Part shown: piece by piece, positions 14,992-23,844 of the stretch
How the letters are laid out: each line of letters starts with the position of its first letter
How positions within the stretch are numbered: the stretch's first letter is position 1
DNA from: an uncultured Prevotellaceae bacterium
GTDB lineage: Bacteria > Bacteroidota > Bacteroidia > Bacteroidales > Bacteroidaceae
Assembly (NCBI GenBank): GCA_900314715.1
Contig: OMWI01000044.1
Span: forward strand, 1-34,411
Direction: 5' to 3'
Length of the DNA stretch: 34,411 bases
Notes under the pieces: model-generated
Database searches by the model: none
Seen by the model: only the letters and a program-made list of their open reading frames with translations
What the model was told of the DNA's origin: nothing
Made by a program: the position numbers and the translations under genes

Positions 14992-16053
14992 TTAAAAAGA
15001 TTCTCGTAAATCCCCTTGACATGGATCTTGTCCTACATCACACCATTTCGCTTCTATGCATGGTGCTATGCCTCTCATGGATTTCCATTTGTTACTTAAT
15101 GCCCATTTTAGGGGATATTTAATGTATTTATGCATTACTGGTGATGCTGTTCCAACCATCCAACAATTTTTCGGACAACGTCTAACCATGTCTCTTACAT
15201 GTTGCGCTTGTTCACTTTGCCAAATGTCATCGAAAGGTTTATCGTGGATATTACCCATAGATTCTTTCCAGTACTTACTTTCCAATCCATTACAAGGATA
15301 TACTTCTCCCCATGGGTCAATGAAAAAGTTGGCGCTTCCTGCTTCACATGGCAGCATACGTCTTTTTCCTTCAATGTAGTTGATTAATCCCATATTAAAC
15401 CACGCTCTAAACCAACTCTTTGGATGCTTTTCTTTTAGTTGCCATTCTATCAATTGCTTAAAGTTATCGCACACTTCCGTTTTGTTGGTTATCACGTTGT
15501 CGTCTTTATGGAAATAATAAGAATTATGGAAGGCTGCTGTTGCAAACTCCATTCCCATGGATTTGGACAGTTGGTAAAGGGCAAGCATGTCTTTTGAGTT
15601 ATGATTGGAAACGGTACAACCAAACCCAATGTCTTTGAGTCCCATCTCTTTAAGTTTCAATAGTGTCCGTAACCCTTTATCAAAACCGCCTTCATGCCCA
15701 CGAAGTTCATCGTTCTTTTCACTTAATCCTTCGATGGAAATTCTAATTCCTATAGATGGGAATCGTTTTGCAAGTTCTATCACACGATCTTCAAACCACC
15801 CAGATGTTGAAATGACGATACGAGGAGTATGCTTATAACACTCTTCTACAATATCACCTAAATCTTCCCTAATGAATGGTTCTCCGCCCGTTAGGTTGAT
15901 AAACTTCAATTGAGGCAGAGACTGTAAGTCAGAAGCCTTTATTTCCTCTGATTTATTCGTGGGATTCTTCCATATATTACACATCTGACAACGCATAGGA
16001 CAGCGATATGTCAAGATGATGCTTGCGTCAGTAGGTGTTGGTGAGATGTTCAT
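14992..16053 (-). CDS. Radical SAM / SPASM-like protein inside the polysaccharide locus
   Basis: This 353-residue radical SAM enzyme has the cluster motif C18-x3-C22-x2-C25 (RCPMRCQMCNIW) and the GGEPF motif at 58-62 for SAM binding. A cysteine-rich C-terminal region (PCEAGSANF, then GEVYPCNGLE, RRCPKNC and APCIEAKWC) resembles a SPASM/auxiliary-cluster domain. I chose the ATG at 16053 because it is preceded by AGGAGG, although very closely; a TTG in frame at 16080 would add nine residues (MFRILKQGG). It sits between the Wzy-like polymerase and a GT4 transferase, which suggests a sugar, lipid or peptide modification tied to the surface glycan. No precursor peptide was found next to it, so a RiPP role is not supported. 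The substrate is unknown. Confidence 0.8.
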   Translation of the reverse strand: MNISPTPTDASIILTYRCPMRCQMCNIWKNPTNKSEEIKASDLQSLPQLKFINLTGGEPFIREDLGDIVEECYKHTPRIVISTSGWFEDRVIELAKRFPSIGIRISIEGLSEKNDELRGHEGGFDKGLRTLLKLKEMGLKDIGFGCTVSNHNSKDMLALYQLSKSMGMEFATAAFHNSYYFHKDDNVITNKTEVCDNFKQLIEWQLKEKHPKSWFRAWFNMGLINYIEGKRRMLPCEAGSANFFIDPWGEVYPCNGLESKYWKESMGNIHDKPFDDIWQSEQAQHVRDMVRRCPKNCWMVGTASPVMHKYIKYPLKWALSNKWKSMRGIAPCIEAKWCDVGQDPCQGDLRESF

Positions 16054-16092
16054 TCCTCCTTGTTTTAAAATTCTAAACAAAAATTAATTTGA

Positions 16093-17292
16093 TTAATAGT
16101 AATTATTATTAGAATAATGTGTAGTTTCTTCATGAGACATCTCTTTCTTTAGTAAAATGGCAAAAATCATCATCATCATCATTCCTCTATTTTGGATAAA
16201 TGTACTATCAACAAAAGATTCTAAGCCAAAAAAAACCACTATTAATAAACTGAGTTTAAAAATCGTAGTGTTATGAGATACTTTATATAATTGTTTAATT
16301 TCATGATATCGTTTTCTCCAAAACAGAATAAAAAAATAAATACCTACTAATCCATATTGAATGAGACTTGGATAAAAAGCGTCCATCACATACAGATTGT
16401 TGCCGATTTCATAGTTTTCATTCATTTTATACATGTAATATAAAGGAGAATAAAATAAAGATGATGCATAAGAAGCATAAGTTCCCAAACCTGTTCCTAA
16501 TAAAGGATAGTCATTTAAAATAACTCCGGCCATGTAATACATATATGGACGAGCCATCATATTCTCTAAAGAAGAACCAATTACAAAATAAAAGTAAATC
16601 TTATTCCAAGCAAAATAAAGAGCTATTCCAAGAATAATAGAAAAAATAAAAATGTTTTTGAAGGTAAAAATCTTATATCTTTTATTGGGATCCCAAAAAA
16701 GAAGAATACCTATGTATATTGTGAAAAAACCAAAAAATTTAGATCTGAGAGATAAGAGACCGATGCTCATTATCAAAATAGAAATAATCAGGTCCTTTTT
16801 TCTCTTTTTGGAAAAAGTAAGATAGGATATACCTAAAATTTCCATCATGGTAGCAAAGTGGGCTGGAAGATAAAATATACCCATTAAATACTGCCCGAAA
16901 TATAGAAGCCCATAAGGCAAGATAAGAACAGCTGCTAATAAACAAAATCTACATATAGCTTGTTTATCTCTTTCGTAGAAGGTGAAATCTATTTGGTAAA
17001 TGGAATAAAAAGCTAAATATGGCTTAATTTGCATAAAAAAATCCATCCATATTGCCCTATTAACATTTATTGGGTACATAAATGTGTACAACAAATAAAA
17101 GAGTGCAATACCAGAAAATAATAAAAATTCCTTTTTAAGGACGAATTTGGGATTGGTAATCCAATACAAAACTAAAAATGCAATTATACCTTCATCTATA
17201 TATCTAAATTCCCTACCTATTGGGTTATACAATATAACTCCAAAAGTCAGGGCAAATATATATATAATGAAATTTATTTTTTTATAATCCAT
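16093..17292 (-). CDS. Wzy-like O-antigen/capsule polymerase
   Basis: This 399-residue polytopic membrane protein has about ten hydrophobic segments and a large periplasmic loop around residues 215-300 (SSLENMMARPYMYYMAG, DYPLLGTGLGTYASYASS) typical of O-antigen polymerase/ligase families; the LGTGLGTY-type loop is a common Wzy hallmark. It would join lipid-linked repeat units at the periplasmic face. Sequence conservation in this family is very low, so the call rests on topology and on its place among glycosyltransferases. It is very AT-rich compared with the hydrolase and receptor genes, as usual for Wzy. A 118-bp gap separates it from the upstream wecB, and a 12-codon frame with a Shine-Dalgarno sequence overlaps its start (17274-17312). 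Confidence 0.8.
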   Translation of the reverse strand: MDYKKINFIIYIFALTFGVILYNPIGREFRYIDEGIIAFLVLYWITNPKFVLKKEFLLFSGIALFYLLYTFMYPINVNRAIWMDFFMQIKPYLAFYSIYQIDFTFYERDKQAICRFCLLAAVLILPYGLLYFGQYLMGIFYLPAHFATMMEILGISYLTFSKKRKKDLIISILIMSIGLLSLRSKFFGFFTIYIGILLFWDPNKRYKIFTFKNIFIFSIILGIALYFAWNKIYFYFVIGSSLENMMARPYMYYMAGVILNDYPLLGTGLGTYASYASSLFYSPLYYMYKMNENYEIGNNLYVMDAFYPSLIQYGLVGIYFFILFWRKRYHEIKQLYKVSHNTTIFKLSLLIVVFFGLESFVDSTFIQNRGMMMMMIFAILLKKEMSHEETTHYSNNNYY

Positions 17293-17312
17293 ACTTCAAG
17301 AAAGTAAACCAT
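17274..17312 (-). promoter_or_regulatory. Possible 12-codon leader ORF overlapping the wzy start
   Basis: An ATG at 17312, preceded at 2 bases by AAGGAG (17315-17320), opens a frame encoding MVYFLEVWIIKK whose stop lies 16 bases inside the polymerase gene. The polymerase's own ATG (17292) has no Shine-Dalgarno nearby, so ribosomes loaded here could reinitiate at it. The short spacing makes this uncertain. Confidence 0.25.
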
Positions 17313-17410
17313 TTCTCCTTTTGTAAGGCAATTAAAGTAGAATTATTGTATTTTTGATTGGTATACCTAAAAAAATTATTATAGAGAGGTGGGTATTATC
17401 TAACGTTTCA

Positions 17411-18577
17411 CTATACATTCACTTGATTTGCTATAAACTCAACAATCCTTCCACAAGCTAAACCATCACCGTATGGGTTTACGGCCTTGCTCATTTTCTC
17501 GTATTCATTCGTGTCATCTAATAAAATGGATACGGAATCAACGATTTTTTGATAGTCAGTTCCCACAAGTTTAACGGTTCCGGCGTCTAATGCCTCTGGT
17601 CTCTCTGTTGTATCTCTCATCACCAATACTGGCTTTCCTAAACCTGGAGCCTCTTCTTGTATACCTCCACTATCGGTCAGAACAATATGTGATTTCTCCA
17701 TCATGTATACAAAACTCAAGTATTCTAGTGGTTCAATGAAGAACATATTTCCCAAATTGGAAAGATCCTCTCCAAATACCTCATGAATAGGTTTCCTTAC
17801 GTTGGGGTTAAGATGCATGGGATAAACGAAATCAACTAGAGGATATTTCAAGGCCAAGTCTTTAATGGCATTGCACATATTAATGAATCCTTCTCCGAAA
17901 TTCTCCCGTCGATGTCCAGTAATCAATACAAGTTTCTTGCCACCCTCCAAACGTCCTGTGTCGTATCCAGCATGGATTAAAGACTCTTTGAGCTCATCTT
18001 GCAACCTTTTGTCATTCTTTATCTTATCCACCACCCAATATAAGGCATCAATCACCGTATTACCTGTAACGGTGATAGATTGTTCTTTTACCCCTTCGTG
18101 GAGTAGATTCTGTCTGCTTAATGGGGTAGGAGAGAAATTGTATGTAGCGATGCGGCCCGTAATCTGGCGGTTCATTTCTTCTGGCCAAGGACTATATATA
18201 TTATATGTACGTAAACCAGCTTCCACGTGTCCTACAGGGATTTGTTGGTAAAAAGCAGCCAACGCCGAGGCAGTGGAGGTTGTCGTGTCACCATGTACGA
18301 GAACAACATCAGGTTGAACCTCCTTTAAAATATCTCTCATTCCCAACAACACTCTACTTGTCACGTCGTACAAGTCCTGCTGTTGTTTCATGATATTCAA
18401 GTCATAGTCAGGTTTTATGTCAAATATCTGTAGCACTTGATCCAGCATCTCGCGATGTTGTCCCGTAACGCACACGATAGTTTTAAACTTATTATCGTGT
18501 TTCTCAAACTCCTTCACCAGGGGAGCCATCTTGATGGCTTCAGGCCTGGTGCCGAAAACCAGCATGACTTTCTTCAT
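17411..18577 (-). CDS. wecB: UDP-N-acetylglucosamine 2-epimerase (non-hydrolysing)
   Basis: This 388-residue cytoplasmic enzyme interconverts UDP-GlcNAc and UDP-ManNAc. Family marks are visible along the length: VFGTRPEAIKMAPLV at the N-terminus, VHGDTTTS, EAGLRT, GHRRENFG (about residue 210) and DSGGIQEEAPGLGKPVLVMR. Length is normal for WecB. It lies 65 bp after the aldo-keto-reductase-like gene and 118 bp before the polymerase. In this locus UDP-ManNAc would be the donor for the GT26 transferase at 20566-21339. It is distinct from the second 2-epimerase homologue at 28837-29994, which belongs with capE/capF. Confidence 0.93.
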   Translation of the reverse strand: MKKVMLVFGTRPEAIKMAPLVKEFEKHDNKFKTIVCVTGQHREMLDQVLQIFDIKPDYDLNIMKQQQDLYDVTSRVLLGMRDILKEVQPDVVLVHGDTTTSTASALAAFYQQIPVGHVEAGLRTYNIYSPWPEEMNRQITGRIATYNFSPTPLSRQNLLHEGVKEQSITVTGNTVIDALYWVVDKIKNDKRLQDELKESLIHAGYDTGRLEGGKKLVLITGHRRENFGEGFINMCNAIKDLALKYPLVDFVYPMHLNPNVRKPIHEVFGEDLSNLGNMFFIEPLEYLSFVYMMEKSHIVLTDSGGIQEEAPGLGKPVLVMRDTTERPEALDAGTVKLVGTDYQKIVDSVSILLDDTNEYEKMSKAVNPYGDGLACGRIVEFIANQVNV

Positions 18578-18642
18578 CTTTTAAAGTAAACCCTTATAGT
18601 GAATGATGGTTATAAGAAACAATAAACAATGATATTTCTCTT

Positions 18643-19521
18643 CTATAATTTTATTGAATTGACAGTACTTTGTATATGAGCTTTTGAAGATGCTCCAAAT
18701 ACAACCGATTGGATGTTTAAGCTATTAATATAGTCAAACGACTCCTTCGGAGAAATCGACCCAGATGCCAATACATTCATGGCAATCAATTGGTACTTGC
18801 TTGGGTCATTTGCAGCTATCAGTTTCTCACATTCTTCTTTGGATGGGTGCATATTGAATCCTGCGGCATTGATAGAAGAACTAATGACCACCTCCTCAAT
18901 GCCCCATTCTTGGAACTTGCTCAATAGATATGGTAAATTCAATGTGACAAAGCCTGGGATAACCTTGTATTTCTTACGGATATATTCGCAGAAATGTTCA
19001 AACACCTCCTTGATGTTATATCCTAAGATTAAGTCTGTCACAATGTTTTGAAGAAAGAATGCTTTCACATTCAGTCCCCTAAACATCTTATATTCCACGT
19101 CTATCAACATCTCCATCATCTTCATGGCATCCTTAGTAATAGCAGCTGTTACGCCTTTTGCCATCATCCCAAGCACCCCCTTTGCAGAATTGCCTTTGAA
19201 TATGGTTTCGTTAATAGCAGGGAAAATGCCTAACTCATTCACCATGTTCGCATACTTGTAGGCGTATGGTATGGAAGGATACCATGCAATGTCACCATAT
19301 TTAGTTTTGTTGTCCCTGAAGCGGTCACAGATGGCAACAGCCTTTTCGTTGCTATTCAACATAACAGCCTTAACGCCACATTCAAAAGCATTGTCATACA
19401 CTTCGAAAATATTATCAATATTCCCGAATCGTTTCAACATCTCTTCAGATTTCTCTTGAGAACGGTGATTGATACCAAAAAATTGATTATCTCCCAATAT
19501 GATTTTATCTATTGTCTCCAT
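18643..19521 (-). CDS. Aldo-keto-reductase-like TIM-barrel protein of unknown function
   Basis: This 292-residue protein begins ILGDNQFFGINH, like the LGT..FG start of aldo-keto reductases, and ends SVVFGASSKAHIQSTVNSI, which resembles the cofactor-binding end of that barrel. The catalytic D-Y-K-H set is not evident, so the chemistry may differ. I prefer the ATG at 19521, which begins 4 bp after the previous stop; an in-frame TTG at 19539 would overlap the upstream gene. The tight coupling to a Gfo/Idh/MocA oxidoreductase (19526-20545) suggests the two act in sequence on a nucleotide sugar or sugar precursor. I do not recognise a characterised family member. Confidence 0.65.
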   Translation of the reverse strand: METIDKIILGDNQFFGINHRSQEKSEEMLKRFGNIDNIFEVYDNAFECGVKAVMLNSNEKAVAICDRFRDNKTKYGDIAWYPSIPYAYKYANMVNELGIFPAINETIFKGNSAKGVLGMMAKGVTAAITKDAMKMMEMLIDVEYKMFRGLNVKAFFLQNIVTDLILGYNIKEVFEHFCEYIRKKYKVIPGFVTLNLPYLLSKFQEWGIEEVVISSSINAAGFNMHPSKEECEKLIAANDPSKYQLIAMNVLASGSISPKESFDYINSLNIQSVVFGASSKAHIQSTVNSIKL

Positions 19522-19525
19522 TATG

Positions 19526-20545
19526 TTAATTGTTTTCAAAAATAGTGTGTATAAACTCTTGTGTGTCTAATGCTGAACGGAAAGAACATCCTTTTGATGA
19601 ACGCGATTCCTTTATAGCGTTTGCAAACTCATACAATTGGTTTGTGAAACTTGTTCCACGTACATAGAATGGACATTCATCAGGAATCATATTCATTGGA
19701 ACGATTGTCCATCCTTCTGGTAATCTTTTTTCTTGGTTTTCTTGACGCAGGAAGAGTTTATAACCGTATAGATCTGCTTGAATCTTACCCTGAGTTCCAT
19801 GAATATCTATTTTAAGCATTGGTTTACGATAGGTGTAGTCACTCCAATTAACGTGAATGTTGGCACAAATACCATTAGCATACACAACTTGAGCGTCTGT
19901 GATGTCTTCTACAGCCTCAGAATAAACTTGGCTCATTAGTGTTCCTATTATTTTCTGGGGCTTACCGAAGAAGAATTCCATCAAGTCAATTACGTGGCTT
20001 CCCATTTCAAAAGTTGCGCCTCCACCATTTTCACGTTTCGACCGCCATCCCTTCTCGGGTTGCATCTTACTAATAGTAGAGCTTAAGAATTGAACATTAA
20101 CATGGCAAACCTTGCCTATCAACTTTTCATCAAGGATTTCCTTGACTTTCTTAAATACGGTATCAAATCTATATACAAATCCTACTTGATTCACCAAGCC
20201 TTTTTCCTCAAACATATCTGCAAGTTCAGATGCCTGCTTCGGATCTGTTGTGAAAGGTTTCTCGCAAAACACGTGAATACCCTTCTCACATGCCATCTTG
20301 CAGACGGGATGATGAAGTGAAGATGGTGTACATACGATAACTCCATCAACTAAACCGCTATTTAAAAGATCTTTATAATCCTCATAGACGGTTAGGGAGG
20401 GGATTAATTTCTTTAGCATGTTCAACATCATGGAAGAAGTATCTGCAATAGCGGTCACTTCAACATCAGGATGCGTGTTGATAATCGAGTAATGGGTTAA
20501 TCCCATACGGCCCATTCCAATGATTCCAATTCTTATTTTATTCAT
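19526..20545 (-). CDS. Gfo/Idh/MocA family oxidoreductase
   Basis: This 339-residue NAD(P)-dependent enzyme has a Rossmann start (GIIGMGRMG, 7-15), the family lysine in CEKPF (Glu95-Lys96-Pro97), and a C-terminal beta-sheet half with EMGSHVIDLMEFFFG. Such enzymes oxidise or reduce sugar ring hydroxyls; in polysaccharide loci they often make 3-keto sugar nucleotides that are then aminated. No partner aminotransferase or acetyltransferase of the Wlb type sits beside it, but the next gene (18643-19521, 4 bp away) encodes an aldo-keto-reductase-like protein that may be its partner. The gene follows the GT26 transferase by 20 bp. The substrate is not deducible from sequence. Confidence 0.85.
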   Translation of the reverse strand: MNKIRIGIIGMGRMGLTHYSIINTHPDVEVTAIADTSSMMLNMLKKLIPSLTVYEDYKDLLNSGLVDGVIVCTPSSLHHPVCKMACEKGIHVFCEKPFTTDPKQASELADMFEEKGLVNQVGFVYRFDTVFKKVKEILDEKLIGKVCHVNVQFLSSTISKMQPEKGWRSKRENGGGATFEMGSHVIDLMEFFFGKPQKIIGTLMSQVYSEAVEDITDAQVVYANGICANIHVNWSDYTYRKPMLKIDIHGTQGKIQADLYGYKLFLRQENQEKRLPEGWTIVPMNMIPDECPFYVRGTSFTNQLYEFANAIKESRSSKGCSFRSALDTQEFIHTIFENN

Positions 20546-20565
20546 AAAATATGTATGTTTAAATT

Positions 20566-21339
20566 TTATTCATAATATTTTTTCCCAATTATTCTTTTGA
20601 TGGGTATGGCTGCTAAATAGAAGAGATAAGGTACATTGTCTTTAAGATACCCCCATATAAAAGGAATCCATTTTTGATTCTTTTTCCCCCAAAACAGTCC
20701 CATCAAGCCAAGCTTCTTAATGAGTGGTGATGCCATCTTATATTCGCCAAGATTAAATCGAAAAGCTGCGCCTACACCGATGCAAATCTTTTTGTCAAGA
20801 TAGGGAAGTAATTGCGTAGCAAAAAAGTCTTGCTTGGGTGCTCGCATCGAAATCCAAACTATATCTGCATCACTTTTATTAATCTCGCTGGCTATATGTT
20901 TATAGTCATATTCTTGCAATTTACAAAAAGGTGGCGAATAGCATCCCACAATATTAGCATTCGCTTCCTCAGTAAACTTATGAGTTATTTTTTCTAAAGT
21001 CTCATCCGTGTCACCAAGTAAATAATGGCGAATACCATTTTCCGGATGGCATACCATGTCTCGGAAAAGTAATGGCCCCATGGTGCGTTGCACATCTTTG
21101 AGTCCCCACAAACGTGCAGCCCATAAAATGGGTTCGGCATCAGGTATATTCATCAAAGAATTTGCCATTACTTGATTGTATTCCTTATTCCATGTTGCAT
21201 ATACAACTGTACGAGGGTTACTCACACAGATATAACCTTTAGTTCCCTCTTTTACCATCTTTTCTATGCTTTTTTGTGACTCAGAGGGGGTTGTAACGTT
21301 AATATATGCTTTTCCGATACGGAATCTGTTTTTGTTCAT
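20566..21339 (-). CDS. GT26 family (WecG/TagA/CpsF) glycosyltransferase
   Basis: This 257-residue protein shows the GT26 pattern: VSNPRTVVYATWNKEY near residue 40, an IPDAEPILWAARLWG segment holding the catalytic aspartate (normally in an ADG motif), GDTDETLEKI for the fold's second half, and APKQDFFA plus GVGAAFRF in place of the usual PKQEKF and VGGAFD. GT26 enzymes add ManNAc or ManNAcA to a GlcNAc-linked polyprenyl lipid. With wecB in the same locus, UDP-ManNAc is the most likely donor, so this may be the second sugar of the repeat unit. The C-terminus keeps a basic, aromatic tail (YLFYLAAIPIKRIIGKKYYE) that may bind the membrane. Confidence 0.85.
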   Translation of the reverse strand: MNKNRFRIGKAYINVTTPSESQKSIEKMVKEGTKGYICVSNPRTVVYATWNKEYNQVMANSLMNIPDAEPILWAARLWGLKDVQRTMGPLLFRDMVCHPENGIRHYLLGDTDETLEKITHKFTEEANANIVGCYSPPFCKLQEYDYKHIASEINKSDADIVWISMRAPKQDFFATQLLPYLDKKICIGVGAAFRFNLGEYKMASPLIKKLGLMGLFWGKKNQKWIPFIWGYLKDNVPYLFYLAAIPIKRIIGKKYYE

Positions 21340-21373
21340 ATAGATGCTACGCTCAAATCTATCAAATTTAATA

Positions 21374-21850
21374 TTATATCTTCATGCCATTAAAGACAAT
21401 GTTCTCTTTAATAACTCTCGCAGGATTACCTGCAACGATGGTGTTGTCTGGAACATCTTTCGTGACTACCGCGCCAGCTCCAACAACACAATAATTGCCA
21501 ATACGAACGCCAGGCAATATGGTCGCTCCAGTCCCTATTAGACAAGAATGTCCGATATATGTGTCACATAATATACCCGTTGTCTTGGTACGTTCGTTTC
21601 CATGTTTGTCTATATATACATGTGGTATAACTTTATGTGACAAAATGGTAACCCTTGATGTTACACCTGTATCACGTCCAATATGAATGCCTTTGGCGTT
21701 GATTCTGTCCAAGTTTAAATTCCTTTCCATTCTGACTGTAGGGTGAATGTCATAACCCATCATACTCAGTTTCCAATAACGTATTTTCCGAATTATCTTG
21801 GAAGGAATCATCCTCAAACGATAATATAGAGAATTAATTTCTTGTTCCAT
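21374..21850 (-). CDS. Hexapeptide-repeat acyltransferase (serine/maltose O-acetyltransferase-like)
   Basis: This 158-residue left-handed beta-helix protein has repeating IGxxxxI/V turns ([21 protein letters not shown], given here as [10 protein letters not shown] and [11 protein letters not shown]) and the conserved end [20 protein letters not shown]. It likely uses acetyl-CoA to O-acetylate a sugar of the repeat unit. The N-terminal 45 residues are basic and may touch the membrane. It lies between a GT4 gene and the GT26 gene, with 30-34 bp gaps. The acceptor is unknown. Confidence 0.85.
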   Translation of the reverse strand: MEQEINSLYYRLRMIPSKIIRKIRYWKLSMMGYDIHPTVRMERNLNLDRINAKGIHIGRDTGVTSRVTILSHKVIPHVYIDKHGNERTKTTGILCDTYIGHSCLIGTGATILPGVRIGNYCVVGAGAVVTKDVPDNTIVAGNPARVIKENIVFNGMKI

Positions 21851-21880
21851 AAAACATTTTTTATAACTATGACAATAACG

Positions 21881-22912
21881 TCATTTCAATTCTTCATAGA
21901 TATCACCGATTTGGTTAACTATGGTATTAATATTGAATTTTGTATCAGCTAAATATTTAGCTTCTTTTGCTAATTTCTTTCTCAAATTTATATCAGATAT
22001 TATTCGGTCAAGGCATTGCGATAATAGTTCGATGTTCCCTGGTGGGTTAAATAGTAACATATTAACATTGTCAATGGCGACATCTGGTATTCCACCTACT
22101 GGAGTTGTAATAATAGGGAGACTATACGCACAAGCATCTAATACTGCCATTGGAAAACCCTCTGCGTAACTGGGTAAGCATAATGCTTCCGCTTCACTGA
22201 AAATTTTGTGTTTCATTTCTCCATCCACCCAGCCTGGCAATATGACTTGTTTGGAAATGCCTAACTCTTGTGCTAAAAGTCGAGCTTGCTCAATTTCACC
22301 ATTTCCTGCCAATACAATTTTCCAAGAGGGGTATTTCTGAGAAATCATAGAAAAAGCCTTAATAAAATCCTTGTATCCCTTACCTTCTTTAATTCTACCT
22401 GAAAAAAGGATGTAATTCTGTTTGTTATAATTAGCTTCATTTGATATTTCTGGACATGGATTATAAACCACATGGATTCTATCGCTCTTACCAATATGTT
22501 GTTCTATAGTCGTTTTGATATTTTCTGCAAGTACAATTCCACAATCGCAATGAATAAACATGTATTGGTAGACAGTTGACCAAATCTCGTTAATCTGAGA
22601 GCCACAATGCAAATGGATGATGGTTTTCTTATATAAAAGTTTTGCAAGAATAAAAAAAATAAATTTCCTTTTTGCTGAAACTGGAAGGCTGAAATGGATA
22701 TGTACAATATCGTAAAAAGGTAATAATACAATATATTGTACCATTGCTTTCAATACATACCATATTTTGAGAATTTTACTTCCATTACGGTAAGTACCAA
22801 TCCATCGACAATGAAACTTCTCCCACATTGTACTCTGTTTGTACAAATTAATTACAGAAGTGATACCACCATGTGTTAAGGGTGATGTAGCAACGATAAG
22901 TGTTTTTATCAT
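21881..22912 (-). CDS. GT4-family glycosyltransferase
   Basis: This 343-residue GT-B transferase starts IVATSPLTHGGITSVINLY. It has HIHFSLPVSAKRK and HLHCGSQ segments in the acceptor half, VVYNPCPE, FSGRIKEGKGYKDFI at the start of the donor domain, and an EX7E-type motif ALCLPSYAEGFPMAVLDACAY (given as LPSYAEGFPMAV, then LDACAY), where the second acidic position is Asp rather than Glu. It should extend the lipid-linked repeat unit at the cytoplasmic face. It is separated from the upstream LicD gene by 145 bp of AT-rich DNA, with no gene and no clear promoter in it. Confidence 0.85.
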   Translation of the reverse strand: MIKTLIVATSPLTHGGITSVINLYKQSTMWEKFHCRWIGTYRNGSKILKIWYVLKAMVQYIVLLPFYDIVHIHFSLPVSAKRKFIFFILAKLLYKKTIIHLHCGSQINEIWSTVYQYMFIHCDCGIVLAENIKTTIEQHIGKSDRIHVVYNPCPEISNEANYNKQNYILFSGRIKEGKGYKDFIKAFSMISQKYPSWKIVLAGNGEIEQARLLAQELGISKQVILPGWVDGEMKHKIFSEAEALCLPSYAEGFPMAVLDACAYSLPIITTPVGGIPDVAIDNVNMLLFNPPGNIELLSQCLDRIISDINLRKKLAKEAKYLADTKFNINTIVNQIGDIYEELK

Positions 22913-23057
22913 GATACGAATAATAATAAATTATTTGTTAATTATTCTCATATGTGCATTTCAATAATTATTTACCAAATAATAAGAGAATGTGAGATAA
23001 GTTTTTTTACTCATAATTATGGTGAAAAAAGAGTTAGATATTGTCTTTTATATTATC

Positions 23058-23843
23058 CTATCTCCAATATATATTGTTAAGGTGAATATGTTTGTCACCC
23101 TTTGGTGGGGTTAGATAGTCACCATACAATTGTGATAGATATTTGTCATATTCTTTTAAACCATAAAATTTAGTATTTGCAAATGGGTACATAACACCTT
23201 CTCCATACCATTCTAAAGGTACACATTCTTTTTCTTTCCATACTCCAAATACATTTGTTAAAATTGGTCCCTGGTTCATTTTTGACAATTCTTGATGTAT
23301 GAGGTCAAGCATTTTTATTCTAGATATTGGGCATATAAAAGACAATATGGTTTTTATGGTATTTTTCCAAACCGAACCGAAACTATTTCCAACATAAATA
23401 GTTTGGTAAATAAAAAGCATTCTATGTATTTTTTTTAAAATTTTATCATCTTTTTTACAATAATCTAGAGGAAATACGTCAATATTAACTCCTATTTGTT
23501 GTTTTATTGGAAGCCTAACACGTGGGTCGTTTGCAACAGTTCGGCAATCATCAATTTTAATGAAAGCAGCAAAAACTCCCTGATTGTTCTTGTATGTACA
23601 GCATCGATATGGATATTGGAGATCCTTTTCTAAAATATCCAATAATTTGTTGTAGTATGGTCGTGGAACTCCAAAATCCATGTCATCATCCCATGGAATA
23701 AATCCTTTGTGTCTTATAGCTCCGAGCATCGTTCCGCCGAGCATAAAGTAAGGAATCTTGTTATTCACGCATATATTATGGAATTCTTTAGCTATCTCAA
23801 GTAAAATAGTATGAATAATATCTATATTATCAATTTCTTTCAT
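23058..23843 (-). CDS. LicD-family phosphotransferase
   Basis: This 261-residue LicD/fukutin-type nucleotidyltransferase-fold protein transfers a phosphorylated alcohol (phosphocholine, ribitol-phosphate, glycerol-phosphate or similar) from a CDP carrier to a glycan. Seen here are GGTMLGAIRHKGFIPW (36-51) and the metal-binding WDDDMDFG (51-58), then NIDVFPLDYC. I chose the ATG at 23843, one base after the upstream stop, because the family usually begins MKEI/L...; an ATG at 23867 would add eight residues and overlap the SDR gene by 23 bp. It directly follows an SDR and a cytidylyltransferase fusion (24606-25949), which strongly suggests that its donor is the CDP-compound made by those enzymes. 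No choline kinase (LicA) or choline cytidylyltransferase (LicC) is present. Confidence 0.85.
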   Translation of the reverse strand: MKEIDNIDIIHTILLEIAKEFHNICVNNKIPYFMLGGTMLGAIRHKGFIPWDDDMDFGVPRPYYNKLLDILEKDLQYPYRCCTYKNNQGVFAAFIKIDDCRTVANDPRVRLPIKQQIGVNIDVFPLDYCKKDDKILKKIHRMLFIYQTIYVGNSFGSVWKNTIKTILSFICPISRIKMLDLIHQELSKMNQGPILTNVFGVWKEKECVPLEWYGEGVMYPFANTKFYGLKEYDKYLSQLYGDYLTPPKGDKHIHLNNIYWR

Positions 23844-23844
23844 C

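Noticed and set aside
14992-16080. RiPP cluster built around the radical SAM enzyme and NTP_transf_5 proteins
   Set aside because: No small precursor gene, PqqD-like domain or peptide transporter is visible; all neighbours are polysaccharide genes.
22968-22982. Terminator hairpin in the 145-bp gap after licD
   Set aside because: The 6-7 bp stem is made only of A/T pairs and has no following T-tract.
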